Origin: Planctomyces sp.
GTDB taxonomy: Bacteria; Planctomycetota; Planctomycetia; Planctomycetales; Planctomycetaceae
Length of the DNA stretch: 43,223 nucleotides
Assembly (NCBI GenBank): GCA_005778115.1
Contig: SXKJ01000420.1
Coordinates: 1-43,223, forward strand
Direction of reading: 5' to 3'
A program made the position numbers and the translations under genes. The notes below the pieces were generated by a model. That model was not told the DNA's origin, made no database searches, and saw nothing but the letters and a program-made list of their open reading frames with translations. Shown here piece by piece: positions 9,581 through 18,700 of the stretch. Numbering within the stretch: position 1 is the stretch's first letter; each line of letters opens with the position of its first letter.

Positions 9581-12500
9581 ATGAAAGCGCCAGCCATCTT
9601 TCAACGCCTGTCGATTCTCGCTCTCGTTTCAGTGTTCTCGTTCTTTGCGGCGATCGCGGAAGACCAAAAGCCCGATAGCGCCGACAAAGATTTCTCGGCC
9701 GAGCTACCTCGCATCGCGCCGAAGACGCCCGATGATGCCGTGAAGTCGTTTCGGCTCAAGAGCGGCTTCCACATCGAATTGGTCGCCAGCGAGCCGCTGA
9801 TCCGCTCGCCGATGGCGATGGACTTCGACGAGTTTGGCCGAGCGTTCGTCGTCGAACTTCCCGAATACAACCAGTACGGCAGTATAAAACCGCACGGCAA
9901 AGGGGCAATCAAACTGCTGGAGGACACGAACGGCGATGGCCGCTACGACAAAGCGACGGTCTATGTGGACGATCTCAACTATCCGACAGCCGTCGCCTGC
10001 TGGGACGGCGGCGTCCTGGTCGGCGTCGCGCCGGACATTCTCTTCTGCAAAGACACAGATGGAGACGGCAAGGCCGATGTTCGCAAGAAGCTCTTCACCG
10101 GCTTCGGCATGGATAAGGCCGGCGAAGGGATGCTCAATTCGTTTCGCTGGCGGATCGACAATCGGTTTCATATTCCGACGGGATTGGATGGGGGAGAGGT
10201 CACAAGTGTTGGCGAGCCGGAGGGCGTTAGCCCCCGGACGACTCCGAATGCTCCGGCGGCAAACAGTCCGGGGGCTGAAGCCGCCCGGTTCGCCAAAGAT
10301 CGTGTGATCAACGTCCGCGGCCAACATCTGCTTCTCGACCCGCGAGCGATGACCATCACCGCCACCAGCGGCGGCGGCCAGCACGGCATGAGCCTGGACG
10401 ATTGGAGCCAGCGAGCCTTCGTCTGCGGCAACAGCGAGCCAGTACATCTCGTCATGTACGACGGGCAATACCTCGCGCGGAATCCGTATCTGCAAGCTCC
10501 CGCCGCCGCGATCAATATCGCACCGGAGGGAAAATTCACCAAGCTGATGCGAATCAGCGATGTCGAACCCTGGCGAGTGCTGCGGACTCGGTTGCGAAAG
10601 AAGGGAATCATCCCCGGCTCGGACGAAGGGGGCGCACCGTCCGGGTTCTTCACCGGAGCGACCGGCATCACCGTCTATCGCGGCGATGCGTGGCCGGCCG
10701 AGTATCGCGGTCAACTCTTCGTCGGCGAAGTCGCGAACAATCTTGTCTATCGCGCACGGCTCGAACCCAACGGCGTCGGCATGACCGCTCACCGAGCCGA
10801 CACCGAGGCCGAGTTCCTCGCATCGACCGACAACTGGTTCCGCCCCGTGCAGTTCGCGAACGCTCCCGACGGGACGCTGTATGTGATCGACATGTATCGC
10901 GAGCTGATCGAAGGAGCGGCGTTCCTCGCTCCGCAGATTCTGAAACACATGGACGCCAGCGCCGGGGCGGACAAAGGCCGCATCTATCGCATTGCCCCCG
11001 ATGGATTCCAATTCAAGCCCGCGCCGCGACTCGGCGACTTGCCGACAGCCGAATTGGTCAAACTCTTCGAACATCCGAACGCATGGCATCGCGACACCGC
11101 GTCGCGTTTGATCTATCAACGGCAGGATCGGGCCGCGATCGAACCGCTCCGACAGATGGCGACGACATCGAAGTCCCCTCTCGCGCGAGTGATGGCGATG
11201 TACTCGTTGCATGGCCTGTCGGCGCTGGAGCCGTCAGGCGTCGTTACCGCGCTCAGGCGAGCCGAAGGGCGTCAGCCCTCGGACGATTCGCGAGCGGCGA
11301 ACGATGTCCGGGGGCTAACGCCCGCCGGCTCGCCGGAAGAGCGGCTGCATTTGCTCCGTCTCTCGGAATCGTTCACCGATCACGCTGACGTTCGAGAGGC
11401 GATACTGCCTCTCGCAAACGATTCCGACTTACGAGTCCGCTACCATGCCGCCTTCACAATCGGAGCTTTCAACGGCGACGCGGCGACGCAGACGCTGAAG
11501 AAGCTTGCCGCGAGAGACGGTGCGGATACATGGATGCAATTGGCCATCCTGAGTTCGGTGGGAAATCGCCGTGGTGAGTTCTTGGCCGCGCTGTTGTCTG
11601 ATCGTGAGGCCCGCAAGACCGCTCACGTCCGAACGCTGCTGAGCACGCTCGCGTCTCAAATCGGAGCCGCGAATGCGAAGGACGATCTCGCGCTGTTCGT
11701 GAGGCAGCTCGACAGTCTCGCGGCGGATGAGAAACCGCTCGCCGAAGAGCTCGTGAAGAGTCTGGTCAGCAAACAACCGGCAGCCCGCGAATTATTGACC
11801 GGAGTGATCGGAGGCAAAGCGACCGAGATTCTCAACGCGATGATTCGCGACGCTCAGGTCATCGCACGCGATGAGAAGAAAACGCCGGCCGATCGAGCGG
11901 CGGCCGTGCGGACGCTCGCCACTGCCAGTCTCACTGAATTGAAAACGCTCTTCGCCGAATTGCTGCAGTCGCGTCAGCCTCAGCCGGTGCAAGCGTCGGT
12001 GCTGGAAACGCTCGCGAGATTCGACAGTTCCGAAGTCCCGTCGCTGGTGTTGACCGCGTGGCCGTCACAGACACCGCAGTTGCGGGCGACTGCGATTGAG
12101 ACGCTGTTTGCTCGGCAAGCGTGGATCGTCGCGTTTCTGGATGCCGTCGAGAAACAAACGGTGGCTCGTGGTGATCTCGATCCCGCTCGCGTTGTGTTGC
12201 TTCAGAAACACAACGATGCGGAGATTCGGGCTCGCGCCACGAAACTCTTCGCCGGAGTGTCGCTTACCCGGCGGCAAGATGTGGTCGATGCGTATCAAAA
12301 GGCTCTGGAACTGAAGGGAGACGCTGATCGCGGCCGCACGCACTTCCGCAAGACCTGCGCGGCGTGTCACAAGTTGGAAGGCTTCGGTGAGTCGATCGGT
12401 GCTGAACTCAACGCAATCCGCGATCGAGGGACCGCTGCGGTGTTGCTCAACATTCTTGATCCGAACCGTGAGGTGAAGCCGCAGTTCCTGAACTACGTCG

Positions 12501-12721
12501 TGCTCCTCGACAGCGGCCGCACGTTGACTGGCATGATCGCCGCCGAAACGGCCAACAGCCTCACGCTCCGCAAAGCGGACAACACCAATGAAACGATCCT
12601 GCGAGTCAACATCGACGAGCTCAAGAGCACCGGCCTGTCGTTCATGCCGGAAGGCTTGGAAAAGCAACTCGATGTCGCCGCGATGGCGGATGTGCTGGCG
12701 TACTTGAACGCCAGTAAATGA
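9581..12721 (+). CDS. PVC-type heme-binding CxxCH dehydrogenase with HEAT-like repeats
   Basis: A 1046-residue secreted protein. Residues 1-26 are a signal peptide (LSILALVSVFSFFAAIA). Residues about 50-460 form the membrane-bound dehydrogenase-type beta-propeller of planctomycetes, with FHIELVASEPLI, MAMDFDEFGRAFVVELPEY and SGGGQHGMSLDDW. A HEAT-like helical part follows, then a C-terminal cytochrome c domain with CAACHK near residue 926 and a FMPEGLEKQL ending. Such proteins are thought to oxidise sugars or similar substrates and pass electrons to the heme; the substrate is unknown. Two palindromic elements lie inside the open frame, at residues about 211-238 in a propeller loop and 559-585 in the helical region, adding segments such as GEPEGVSPRT that relatives should lack. 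The frame stays open across both. Confidence 0.92.
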   Translation: MKAPAIFQRLSILALVSVFSFFAAIAEDQKPDSADKDFSAELPRIAPKTPDDAVKSFRLKSGFHIELVASEPLIRSPMAMDFDEFGRAFVVELPEYNQYGSIKPHGKGAIKLLEDTNGDGRYDKATVYVDDLNYPTAVACWDGGVLVGVAPDILFCKDTDGDGKADVRKKLFTGFGMDKAGEGMLNSFRWRIDNRFHIPTGLDGGEVTSVGEPEGVSPRTTPNAPAANSPGAEAARFAKDRVINVRGQHLLLDPRAMTITATSGGGQHGMSLDDWSQRAFVCGNSEPVHLVMYDGQYLARNPYLQAPAAAINIAPEGKFTKLMRISDVEPWRVLRTRLRKKGIIPGSDEGGAPSGFFTGATGITVYRGDAWPAEYRGQLFVGEVANNLVYRARLEPNGVGMTAHRADTEAEFLASTDNWFRPVQFANAPDGTLYVIDMYRELIEGAAFLAPQILKHMDASAGADKGRIYRIAPDGFQFKPAPRLGDLPTAELVKLFEHPNAWHRDTASRLIYQRQDRAAIEPLRQMATTSKSPLARVMAMYSLHGLSALEPSGVVTALRRAEGRQPSDDSRAANDVRGLTPAGSPEERLHLLRLSESFTDHADVREAILPLANDSDLRVRYHAAFTIGAFNGDAATQTLKKLAARDGADTWMQLAILSSVGNRRGEFLAALLSDREARKTAHVRTLLSTLASQIGAANAKDDLALFVRQLDSLAADEKPLAEELVKSLVSKQPAARELLTGVIGGKATEILNAMIRDAQVIARDEKKTPADRAAAVRTLATASLTELKTLFAELLQSRQPQPVQASVLETLARFDSSEVPSLVLTAWPSQTPQLRATAIETLFARQAWIVAFLDAVEKQTVARGDLDPARVVLLQKHNDAEIRARATKLFAGVSLTRRQDVVDAYQKALELKGDADRGRTHFRKTCAACHKLEGFGESIGAELNAIRDRGTAAVLLNILDPNREVKPQFLNYVVLLDSGRTLTGMIAAETANSLTLRKADNTNETILRVNIDELKSTGLSFMPEGLEKQLDVAAMADVLAYLNASK
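10211..10294. repeat. Palindromic element, family I, inside a coding frame
   Basis: Arms of 29 bases (10211-10239, 10266-10294) match with a few differences; the inner ends are CCCCCGGAC and its complement. Length is 84 bases, divisible by three, and the surrounding dehydrogenase frame reads through it as GEPEGVSPRTTPNAPAANSP and on. It falls between family motifs GLDGGEV and VINVRGQHLLLDPR, where a variable loop is expected. Confidence 0.88.
11256..11334. repeat. Palindromic element, family I, second copy inside the same coding frame
   Basis: Arms of 29 bases (11256-11284, 11306-11334) with inner ends CCCTCGGAC and GTCCGGGGG. The dehydrogenase frame reads across it in a different phase from the first copy (EGRQPSDDSRAANDVRGLTP). 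It lies in the helical linker region. Confidence 0.88.
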
Positions 12722-12742
12722 TTCATCGGTGGGGCTCTCTGG

Positions 12743-12830
12743 GCCATTGAAGCGTCTGCCATTGAAGCGTCTGCCATTGAAGCGTCTGCCATTGAAGCGT
12801 CTGCCAGTGAAGCGTCTGCCAGTGAGGAAG
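12743..12830. repeat. 15-base tandem repeat array upstream of the DUF4062 gene
   Basis: Five full units of GCCATTGAAGCGTCT (the fifth with one T-to-G change) and a partial sixth that becomes GCCAGTGAGGAAG, which supplies the likely ribosome binding site GAGGAAG of the next gene. The unit is a multiple of three and is open on both strands, but no gene appears to use it. Copy number may vary between strains. Confidence 0.92.
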
Positions 12831-12838
12831 TGATCTCC

Positions 12839-13402
12839 ATGACTTCAAAACCAAGCCGGCGTTCGGCGACTCCGCATGTCTTCATCTCATCGACGATCGA
12901 GGATTTGGAGCCGTATCGCGCTGCGGCCAAGGAGGCGGTCATCGCCGCCCAGATGTTGCCGGTGATGTCGGACCACTTTCCCGCCGGGGCCGAACCGGCG
13001 CTCGGGGTGTGTCTCGGCAAGGTCTCTCAGACCGATGTGCTGATTGTGCTGGTCGCGCATCGTTACGGCTGGCGGCCGAAGGATCAGTCGAAGAAGCACA
13101 AACCTCGCAAGAGCATCACCTGGTTGGAATGCCTGCAAGCGGCTGAGGTCGACAAGCGCGTCGTCCTGGCATTTTTCATCGGTCAGAAAGGGGACTGGCC
13201 TGCCGAATTCAAGGAGGAGTATCGTCTGGCGAAAGCGGCGGTCGAACGTAAGGTGCCGCCGGAACTGACAACCGACGTGACCGAAGCGCTCGACGGACTC
13301 GATGGTTCAAGCGTGGCTCAACGGACGCGGCATTCGCAAGGCGGTCGAGTCACCCTACGAGCTGCAATCGGAGATCGGCAAGGCCTTGCAAGCGTGGCGT
13401 GA
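12839..13402 (+). CDS. DUF4062 domain protein, N-terminal part of a broken STAND gene
   Basis: The start ATG 12839 has GAGGAAG 8 bases upstream. The sequence ATPHVFISSTIEDLEPYRAA is the characteristic N-terminus of DUF4062, a domain with a TIR-like Rossmann arrangement found at the front of NLR-like STAND proteins; HRYGWRP and SITWLECLQAAEVDKRVVLA are also typical. The natural continuation (AWLNGRGIRKAVESPYELQS and the NACHT domain) is found in the next phase from 13302, so the gene is split by a one-base slip near 13300. Past that point this frame is out of register and ends at 13402. No slippery heptamer was seen at the overlap. It may be one gene with an error or mutation, or two overlapping cistrons. 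Confidence 0.75.
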   Translation: MTSKPSRRSATPHVFISSTIEDLEPYRAAAKEAVIAAQMLPVMSDHFPAGAEPALGVCLGKVSQTDVLIVLVAHRYGWRPKDQSKKHKPRKSITWLECLQAAEVDKRVVLAFFIGQKGDWPAEFKEEYRLAKAAVERKVPPELTTDVTEALDGLDGSSVAQRTRHSQGGRVTLRAAIGDRQGLASVA

Positions 13403-15761
13403 GAAACACTCAGAGTTCAACGCCCCTGCCGAGCAGCCGGGTGAAGCCAGCACTCCTGAGAAGTATCTGCGCCAGATGTTGGAATCGACGTCGTTCATCG
13501 ACATCCGCGGGCTGGCGGTTGGCAGCGGCAAGGCTCATCGCTTTCTGATTGAGGACTTATACATCGCGCTCAAGAGCCGCATGGGAATCCGCGATCCGGA
13601 CGAAGCGACCAAAGATAAACCGCGCCGCCGGAAATCGAGCAAGGGGAACGAGAAGTCTGACGCGGCTCTAGAAGGGATGTTGCGCGAGTCCGGCGAGGTG
13701 CCGCTGCAAGCGGCGCTGGCCGAGCGGCGGTTGGTGGTCATCGGCGATCCGGGAGCGGGGAAGACGACGTTTTTGCGGCGCATCGCCGCCGCGTTGTGTG
13801 AGACCGAATTGGGGACCGTCCCGCAGGCGGCACAGACAAGGTTGGGGATCGCTGACAAGACCTTTCCGATCTTTCTGCGGTGCGCGACGCTGGCGAATCA
13901 CATTGCCGCTCATCGAGGGCAACCGGGGACGCCGGCCGATCCGGCCTCTCCCGCGTGGCTGGCTCATTGTCTGGCGGCGACGAGTCGCGAGAACGGCACG
14001 TGGCTTGATGAGACCTTCTTTCAGCGACAGTTGGAGGCGGGGCGTTGCACGGTGTTGCTCGATGGTTTGGACGAAGCACCGGATCGGGCGCAACGAGATG
14101 CGTTATCGCTGTTGTCCGAGAACTTGTCGCGTGTGTTTGATGGTTGCCGGTTTGTGGTGACCAGCCGGCCGCCGGCGTACACCGGGACGACGGTGTTGCC
14201 ACAGTTTGCTCATGTCGAGATTGCCCCGCTTTCGGACGCGGCCGTTGATACGTTCTTGGGGCACTGGTGCCAGCACTTGTACGGCGGCGACACGCCGCAA
14301 GCGAAGGAGCACTGTCGCGAGCTGCTCGAATCGTTGCATGCCCGGCCGGAGATACGGCGAGTGGCTCACAACCCGGTGATGCTCACCGCACTGGCGGTGG
14401 TTCACTGGAACGAGCGGCGGATGCCGGAGCAGCGGGCCGAGTTGTACGAGTCGGTCATCACTTGGCTGTCCCGTTCACGTGAAGATCGCCCCTGCCGCGA
14501 GAAGCCGGAGCGGACGGTGACGCTGCTGCAAGAGCTGGCCCTGGCGATGCAGAACCATCCTCAGGGACGTCAGACGCAGGTGCCGAAGCACTGGGGGGCC
14601 GAGCAACTCGCTCCGCACTTCGGGCCGAAGAAACCGACGGCGAAAAGCCTCGCCGACGCCGAAGCATTCTTGACCGCCGAGGAACTCGATAGCGGTATCG
14701 TGGTGGCGTTGGGGAACGACATCCGCTTCTGGCATCTGCAATTCCAAGAGTTTCTCGCCGCGAAAGAAATTGCCGGACGTCCCGATGCGGAGCAGGCGAG
14801 GATCCTCGGCGGGAAGGTTCCCAAGCTGTACCGACCCGAATGGCGCGAGGTGATCCTGCTGCTGGCCGGAGCATTACACAAGCAGGGCGAGGCGAAGGTG
14901 GACGGCTTCGTCACGCAGGTGTTGGAGAGCATCGGGAAGTCCCCTGATCTGGCGGCCGAGGCACGTTGTGCGGGGTTGTTGGGGGCGATGTTTCACGACT
15001 TGAAGCCGGTGGGCTATGCACCGCACGAACCGCGATACGACGCGCTGTTGCATCGCGTGATGGCGATCTTCGATCGCGAGCGTTCGCAGACGGTCGACAT
15101 CCGCGTGCGGATCGCGGCGGCCGAGGCGCTGGGACAAGTCGGCGATCCCCGTTTGGAATTCGATCATCCCCAGCGATGGATCACGATTCCCGCCGGCAAG
15201 TTTTGGATGGTCTCGCAGAAGACCGACAAGACGCAGCCGAACTTCGACCAGGAGATGTATGACGACGAAGGCCCCGTCCGCGAAGTGACGTTGCCGGAGT
15301 TTCAGCTCGCTCGCTTTCCCGTGCCGGTCGGTGAGTTTACCCGCTTCGTCGAGGACGAGGGCTACACCAAGGAACGGTTCTGGACGGCAGCGGGTGGCTT
15401 TGGCCAATTCACGGAACCGTCTGACTGGACGCCGCAGCTCGAACATGGCAACCGTCCGGTGGTCAGCGCCAGTTGGTACGAAGCGATGGCCTATTGCCAG
15501 TGGGCCAGAGTTCGCTTGCCGACCGAAGCGGAATGGGAACGTGCGGCGCGCGGCACGAACGGAAGACGGTATCCCTGGGGCCAGGAATCTGCGGACGAGA
15601 CGCGGGTGAACTTCAATGGCAACATCAATGCGCCCACGCCGGTTGGGATCTATCCGCTCGGCGCGATGCCGGAAGGGATCGAAGACATGGCGGGCCATGT
15701 CTTCCGCGCCGCAGACGGCGGTCGAGCGAGGAAAAATTCCCACTGGCGAGGTCATCTTTAA
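13302..15761 (+). CDS. NACHT NTPase with truncated FGE/SUMF C-terminal domain
   Basis: The first residues (VQAWLNGRGIRKAVESPYEL) complete the DUF4062 region. The NACHT domain has Walker A GDPGAGKTT (residues 148-156), Walker B CTVLLDGLDEAPD (near 249) and sensor-like FVVTSRPP. A helical stretch leads to an FGE/SUMF1-like C-type lectin fold domain from about residue 625: ITIPAGKFWM, RFPVPVGEFTRFVEDEGY, PVVSASWYEAMAYCQWA, RLPTEAEWERAARG and EGIEDMAGHV. There the domain breaks off at 15704 and the last 19 or so codons are read from the antisense of the facing gene. The expected second half (NVWEW, GGSW and RCA-type motifs) is missing. STAND proteins of this design act as sensors that oligomerise on a trigger and activate the N-terminal effector; a defence role is inference. 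Confidence 0.85.
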   Translation: MVQAWLNGRGIRKAVESPYELQSEIGKALQAWREKHSEFNAPAEQPGEASTPEKYLRQMLESTSFIDIRGLAVGSGKAHRFLIEDLYIALKSRMGIRDPDEATKDKPRRRKSSKGNEKSDAALEGMLRESGEVPLQAALAERRLVVIGDPGAGKTTFLRRIAAALCETELGTVPQAAQTRLGIADKTFPIFLRCATLANHIAAHRGQPGTPADPASPAWLAHCLAATSRENGTWLDETFFQRQLEAGRCTVLLDGLDEAPDRAQRDALSLLSENLSRVFDGCRFVVTSRPPAYTGTTVLPQFAHVEIAPLSDAAVDTFLGHWCQHLYGGDTPQAKEHCRELLESLHARPEIRRVAHNPVMLTALAVVHWNERRMPEQRAELYESVITWLSRSREDRPCREKPERTVTLLQELALAMQNHPQGRQTQVPKHWGAEQLAPHFGPKKPTAKSLADAEAFLTAEELDSGIVVALGNDIRFWHLQFQEFLAAKEIAGRPDAEQARILGGKVPKLYRPEWREVILLLAGALHKQGEAKVDGFVTQVLESIGKSPDLAAEARCAGLLGAMFHDLKPVGYAPHEPRYDALLHRVMAIFDRERSQTVDIRVRIAAAEALGQVGDPRLEFDHPQRWITIPAGKFWMVSQKTDKTQPNFDQEMYDDEGPVREVTLPEFQLARFPVPVGEFTRFVEDEGYTKERFWTAAGGFGQFTEPSDWTPQLEHGNRPVVSASWYEAMAYCQWARVRLPTEAEWERAARGTNGRRYPWGQESADETRVNFNGNINAPTPVGIYPLGAMPEGIEDMAGHVFRAADGGRARKNSHWRGHL

Positions 15762-18700
15762 GTCCGCTTCGTGCGAGTTGCAGATGCCGTCGCTCCATTC
15801 CCCCTTCCACGGATAGGCTCGGTCATCGCCGCCCCGTGCGGCGGCTTCCCATTCACGTTCGGTCGGCAAGCGGATCTGACCCGCAGCGCATTCGCGGCTG
15901 GCCCAAGTGCAAAAGGCGTACGCCTCCCACCACGACACGCCGACCACCGGTTGCGTCTCTCCCTTCCACTTCGCGTCTTGCCAAAGTGCCGGTTCGACGA
16001 TGCGGTTTTCCAAACGCCACTTCCAGCCGTCGGGATGCCAGAGGTTCTCCGTGTCGTAGCCCTTCGCCTTCACGAAGAGTTCGAACTGCTCGTTGGTGAC
16101 GGGGTACTTCGACAATCGAAACGGCTGCTCGAAAGTCTTCGTCTCGTCCGGCAACGCCGCGTTCGGCAAAACGCTCGCGTATTCCTCCGCCAGCTTTTGA
16201 TCGCCGACGCGATACGTCCGCGCCGGCACCTCGACGAACGCCGCCGGAACGCGCACGTCTTTCGCCACACGCCGATCGCCGATGCGGCCCAGCATCCGCG
16301 CCAACTCGGCTCGCGATTTTACTTCGATCTCCTGCGCGATCGCCGACAGACAGACCGCGCGAAATCGGTCCAGCAAATCCTCCTGCAACTCCAGCTTCTG
16401 GTCCCGCAAAATCGCCAAGGCATCGGCGATCGTCAGCAGCAGTCCGCGTGACGGGGCGACGTTCGCCAAGTCGATTGCGGCCAACATCTTTTCCAGCAGC
16501 AACTTCCCCGCCTGCCAACCAGGACTTGCCACTCGCCGCGCAAACAAAAATTTCAGCGTCGGCCGCCAGTTGGCTTGCTCGGCACGCTGCCGAAAGACCG
16601 CCAGCAGCTTCTCCTTGCCGTCATGTAGTTTGGCCAATTGCTCGGTTGCCAGGAACTCTTGGAACGACAAATGAAAGAAGCGTGCCTTCTCATTCGCCGA
16701 CGGAGACAACAAGCCGCTGTGCGACAGCAAGTCTTCGCGAGCTTCGATCTGATCGCGAAACTCCGATTCGGACTCGGGATTGAGCTTCATGTACGACTTG
16801 AGGATGTGGTCGAGTTCGGCAAAGGCGATGACCGGCTGCGGTGCCGAGCGGTTCGGATCGTGCGGCTCCCCCGTGTGCATCCCCAACGCCACTGCCGCCA
16901 ACCGCGCACGAACCCATTCGATCACTTTGCGGTCTCGCGAATACCGGCTATGTAACGCCGTCTTGACGATGCGGTGGTACAAGTCGTGAATGTCTTTGGG
17001 AAGCTGCTTCCCTTCGCTGTAGATGACGCAGATCGCGGTCAGCAACAACGGATTGGCCGCTCGCGTCTTTGGCAAGGCGACAAACCACCGCATGGTCAGC
17101 AAGTCCTGCAACACGTTGGGCAGCGGGTCCAGTTTTGCCTCAGCGACTCCGGCCCGTTCCAGCGCGCGGATTTGATCGGGTTCCAGTCCGTAAGGCCGGC
17201 TGGTGACGAGCAGCCGATTGTGCAGTCCGCGCTTCGACCAGTCCGCGGCGATCGCGTTCACACCCGCCAGCAACGCTTCACGCGGAGACCACGCTTCGGC
17301 ACCGCTCCCTTCGGTCAGCGCCAATTCATCCACGCCGTCGAAGATCAACAGCAACGAACCGGCGGCCCAATGCGGCGCGACATCGCTCCAGCTCAATCCT
17401 TGTTGCGGCGACTTCTCCAGATAACCGCGAACGGCGATTTGCAGTTGCTCGGCCGTCAGCGACCGACGACCAGCCGCGGCCGGCAGCGATTCGCGAAAGT
17501 CACGCAGCGTCACCAAAACCGGCAACCGATCGCGCAACGGCTCGGGCAACGTCTCACGATATTCGTCGACATCCTCCACCTCGAACACCGGCCGCGCTCC
17601 CGCCACCGACAACCAGGCGACCCAGCGGCAAAACGTGCTCTTCCCCGATCCCGGATCGCCGGCAACATACAGCGACCGCTCTCCCAACACGTCAAGCAGC
17701 AATCGCGGCTTCGCAGCCTCGGCTCCCTCCTCGCCAGCCATCGTCAGCGGAGTTCGATCCGGTTTCTTGTGCTTGGCTTTGTCCTTCTTTTTGGACTTGT
17801 CTGCCCCCTTCGCGTGCAGCGATTCCCGCTGCGTCTCGTCGTCAAACCGGCTGCTGGTCAGCGGCGGCACATAGACCTGTTGCAAACCGATCGACTGCAC
17901 TTCGTCCGACTCAAATCCCAACAGCGTGATGTCATCGCACTCGCGCGTCAGCCATTGCAGGTAGCCTGGCGGAATCACACGCGGCCCGGCCGTCAGATCC
18001 AAAACCTCCGCCGTCGGGTTGTTCATCCGCCGAGCCACCTCCGTCACCAAATCGACCAACGGCTGTCCGTGATCGGCGTACTCGATGACCGTGATCTTGT
18101 ACTTCTCCCACAACTCCCGCGCTCGATCATCGCCATGCTTCAGCAGCGCGTAGCTGGGACGCAGTTGGCCGTCGAACATCTTCAGCACGCTGGCCAGCGC
18201 GTCCATGACATACTCGTCTTCCAAGCCGAAGCCGACGAACAGCAGAGGATGATTGGTCAACAAGTTTCGCAACTGCAATCGCGCGGCGGCGAGCGGATGT
18301 TTGTCGTCGGCGGCATGGCGATACAGCGGTTCGTACTGCTTTGGCGCGAGAATCAGGCTGTCGGGATCGTCGATGTGCCCATGCAAATGCCAGACGAACG
18401 GCCGAGGTTCTGGCTCCGACGTGGGGAACAAATCGGCGAGGTTCGCGCGCTGCGAATTCGTCGCGACCTTCGACGCGGAATTGGACCAAAACAACACACG
18501 GTCGTAATTCGTGGTCACGATCAACTTCGGCCGCAGCGACCATAACGCATTGGGCAACGCTAGGTCGGCATCAACGGGCAACTCTGGCGGAAAGGCTGCC
18601 TGCATCGTCTCGCGGAAATGCGCCAAGCCAAGTTCGTCCAGCGCGACGTCGGCGGCTTTGTTGAGCTGTTCCATTTCAACGAACAACTGCACGATCTTGG

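Noticed and set aside
9704-11212. 502-codon minus-strand open frame
   Set aside because: Antisense to the PVC-type dehydrogenase, which has clear domain motifs and a heme site; the minus frame has none.
12743-12830. CRISPR array
   Set aside because: The units are directly contiguous 15-mers without spacers, so it is a simple tandem repeat.
13290-13310. Programmed ribosomal frameshift in the DUF4062-NACHT gene
   Set aside because: No slippery heptamer or clear downstream structure was seen; a sequence error, mutation or internal start is simpler.
14874-15690. C-terminal 270 residues of the SIR2-NACHT frame as a native domain
   Set aside because: These codons are exactly the antisense of the facing gene past the palindromic junction, so they are read-through sequence, not a domain.
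16974-18545. 523-codon plus-strand open frame
   Set aside because: It is antisense to the SIR2-NACHT gene, is full of Arg, Gln and His runs, and matches no family; it is a high-GC shadow.
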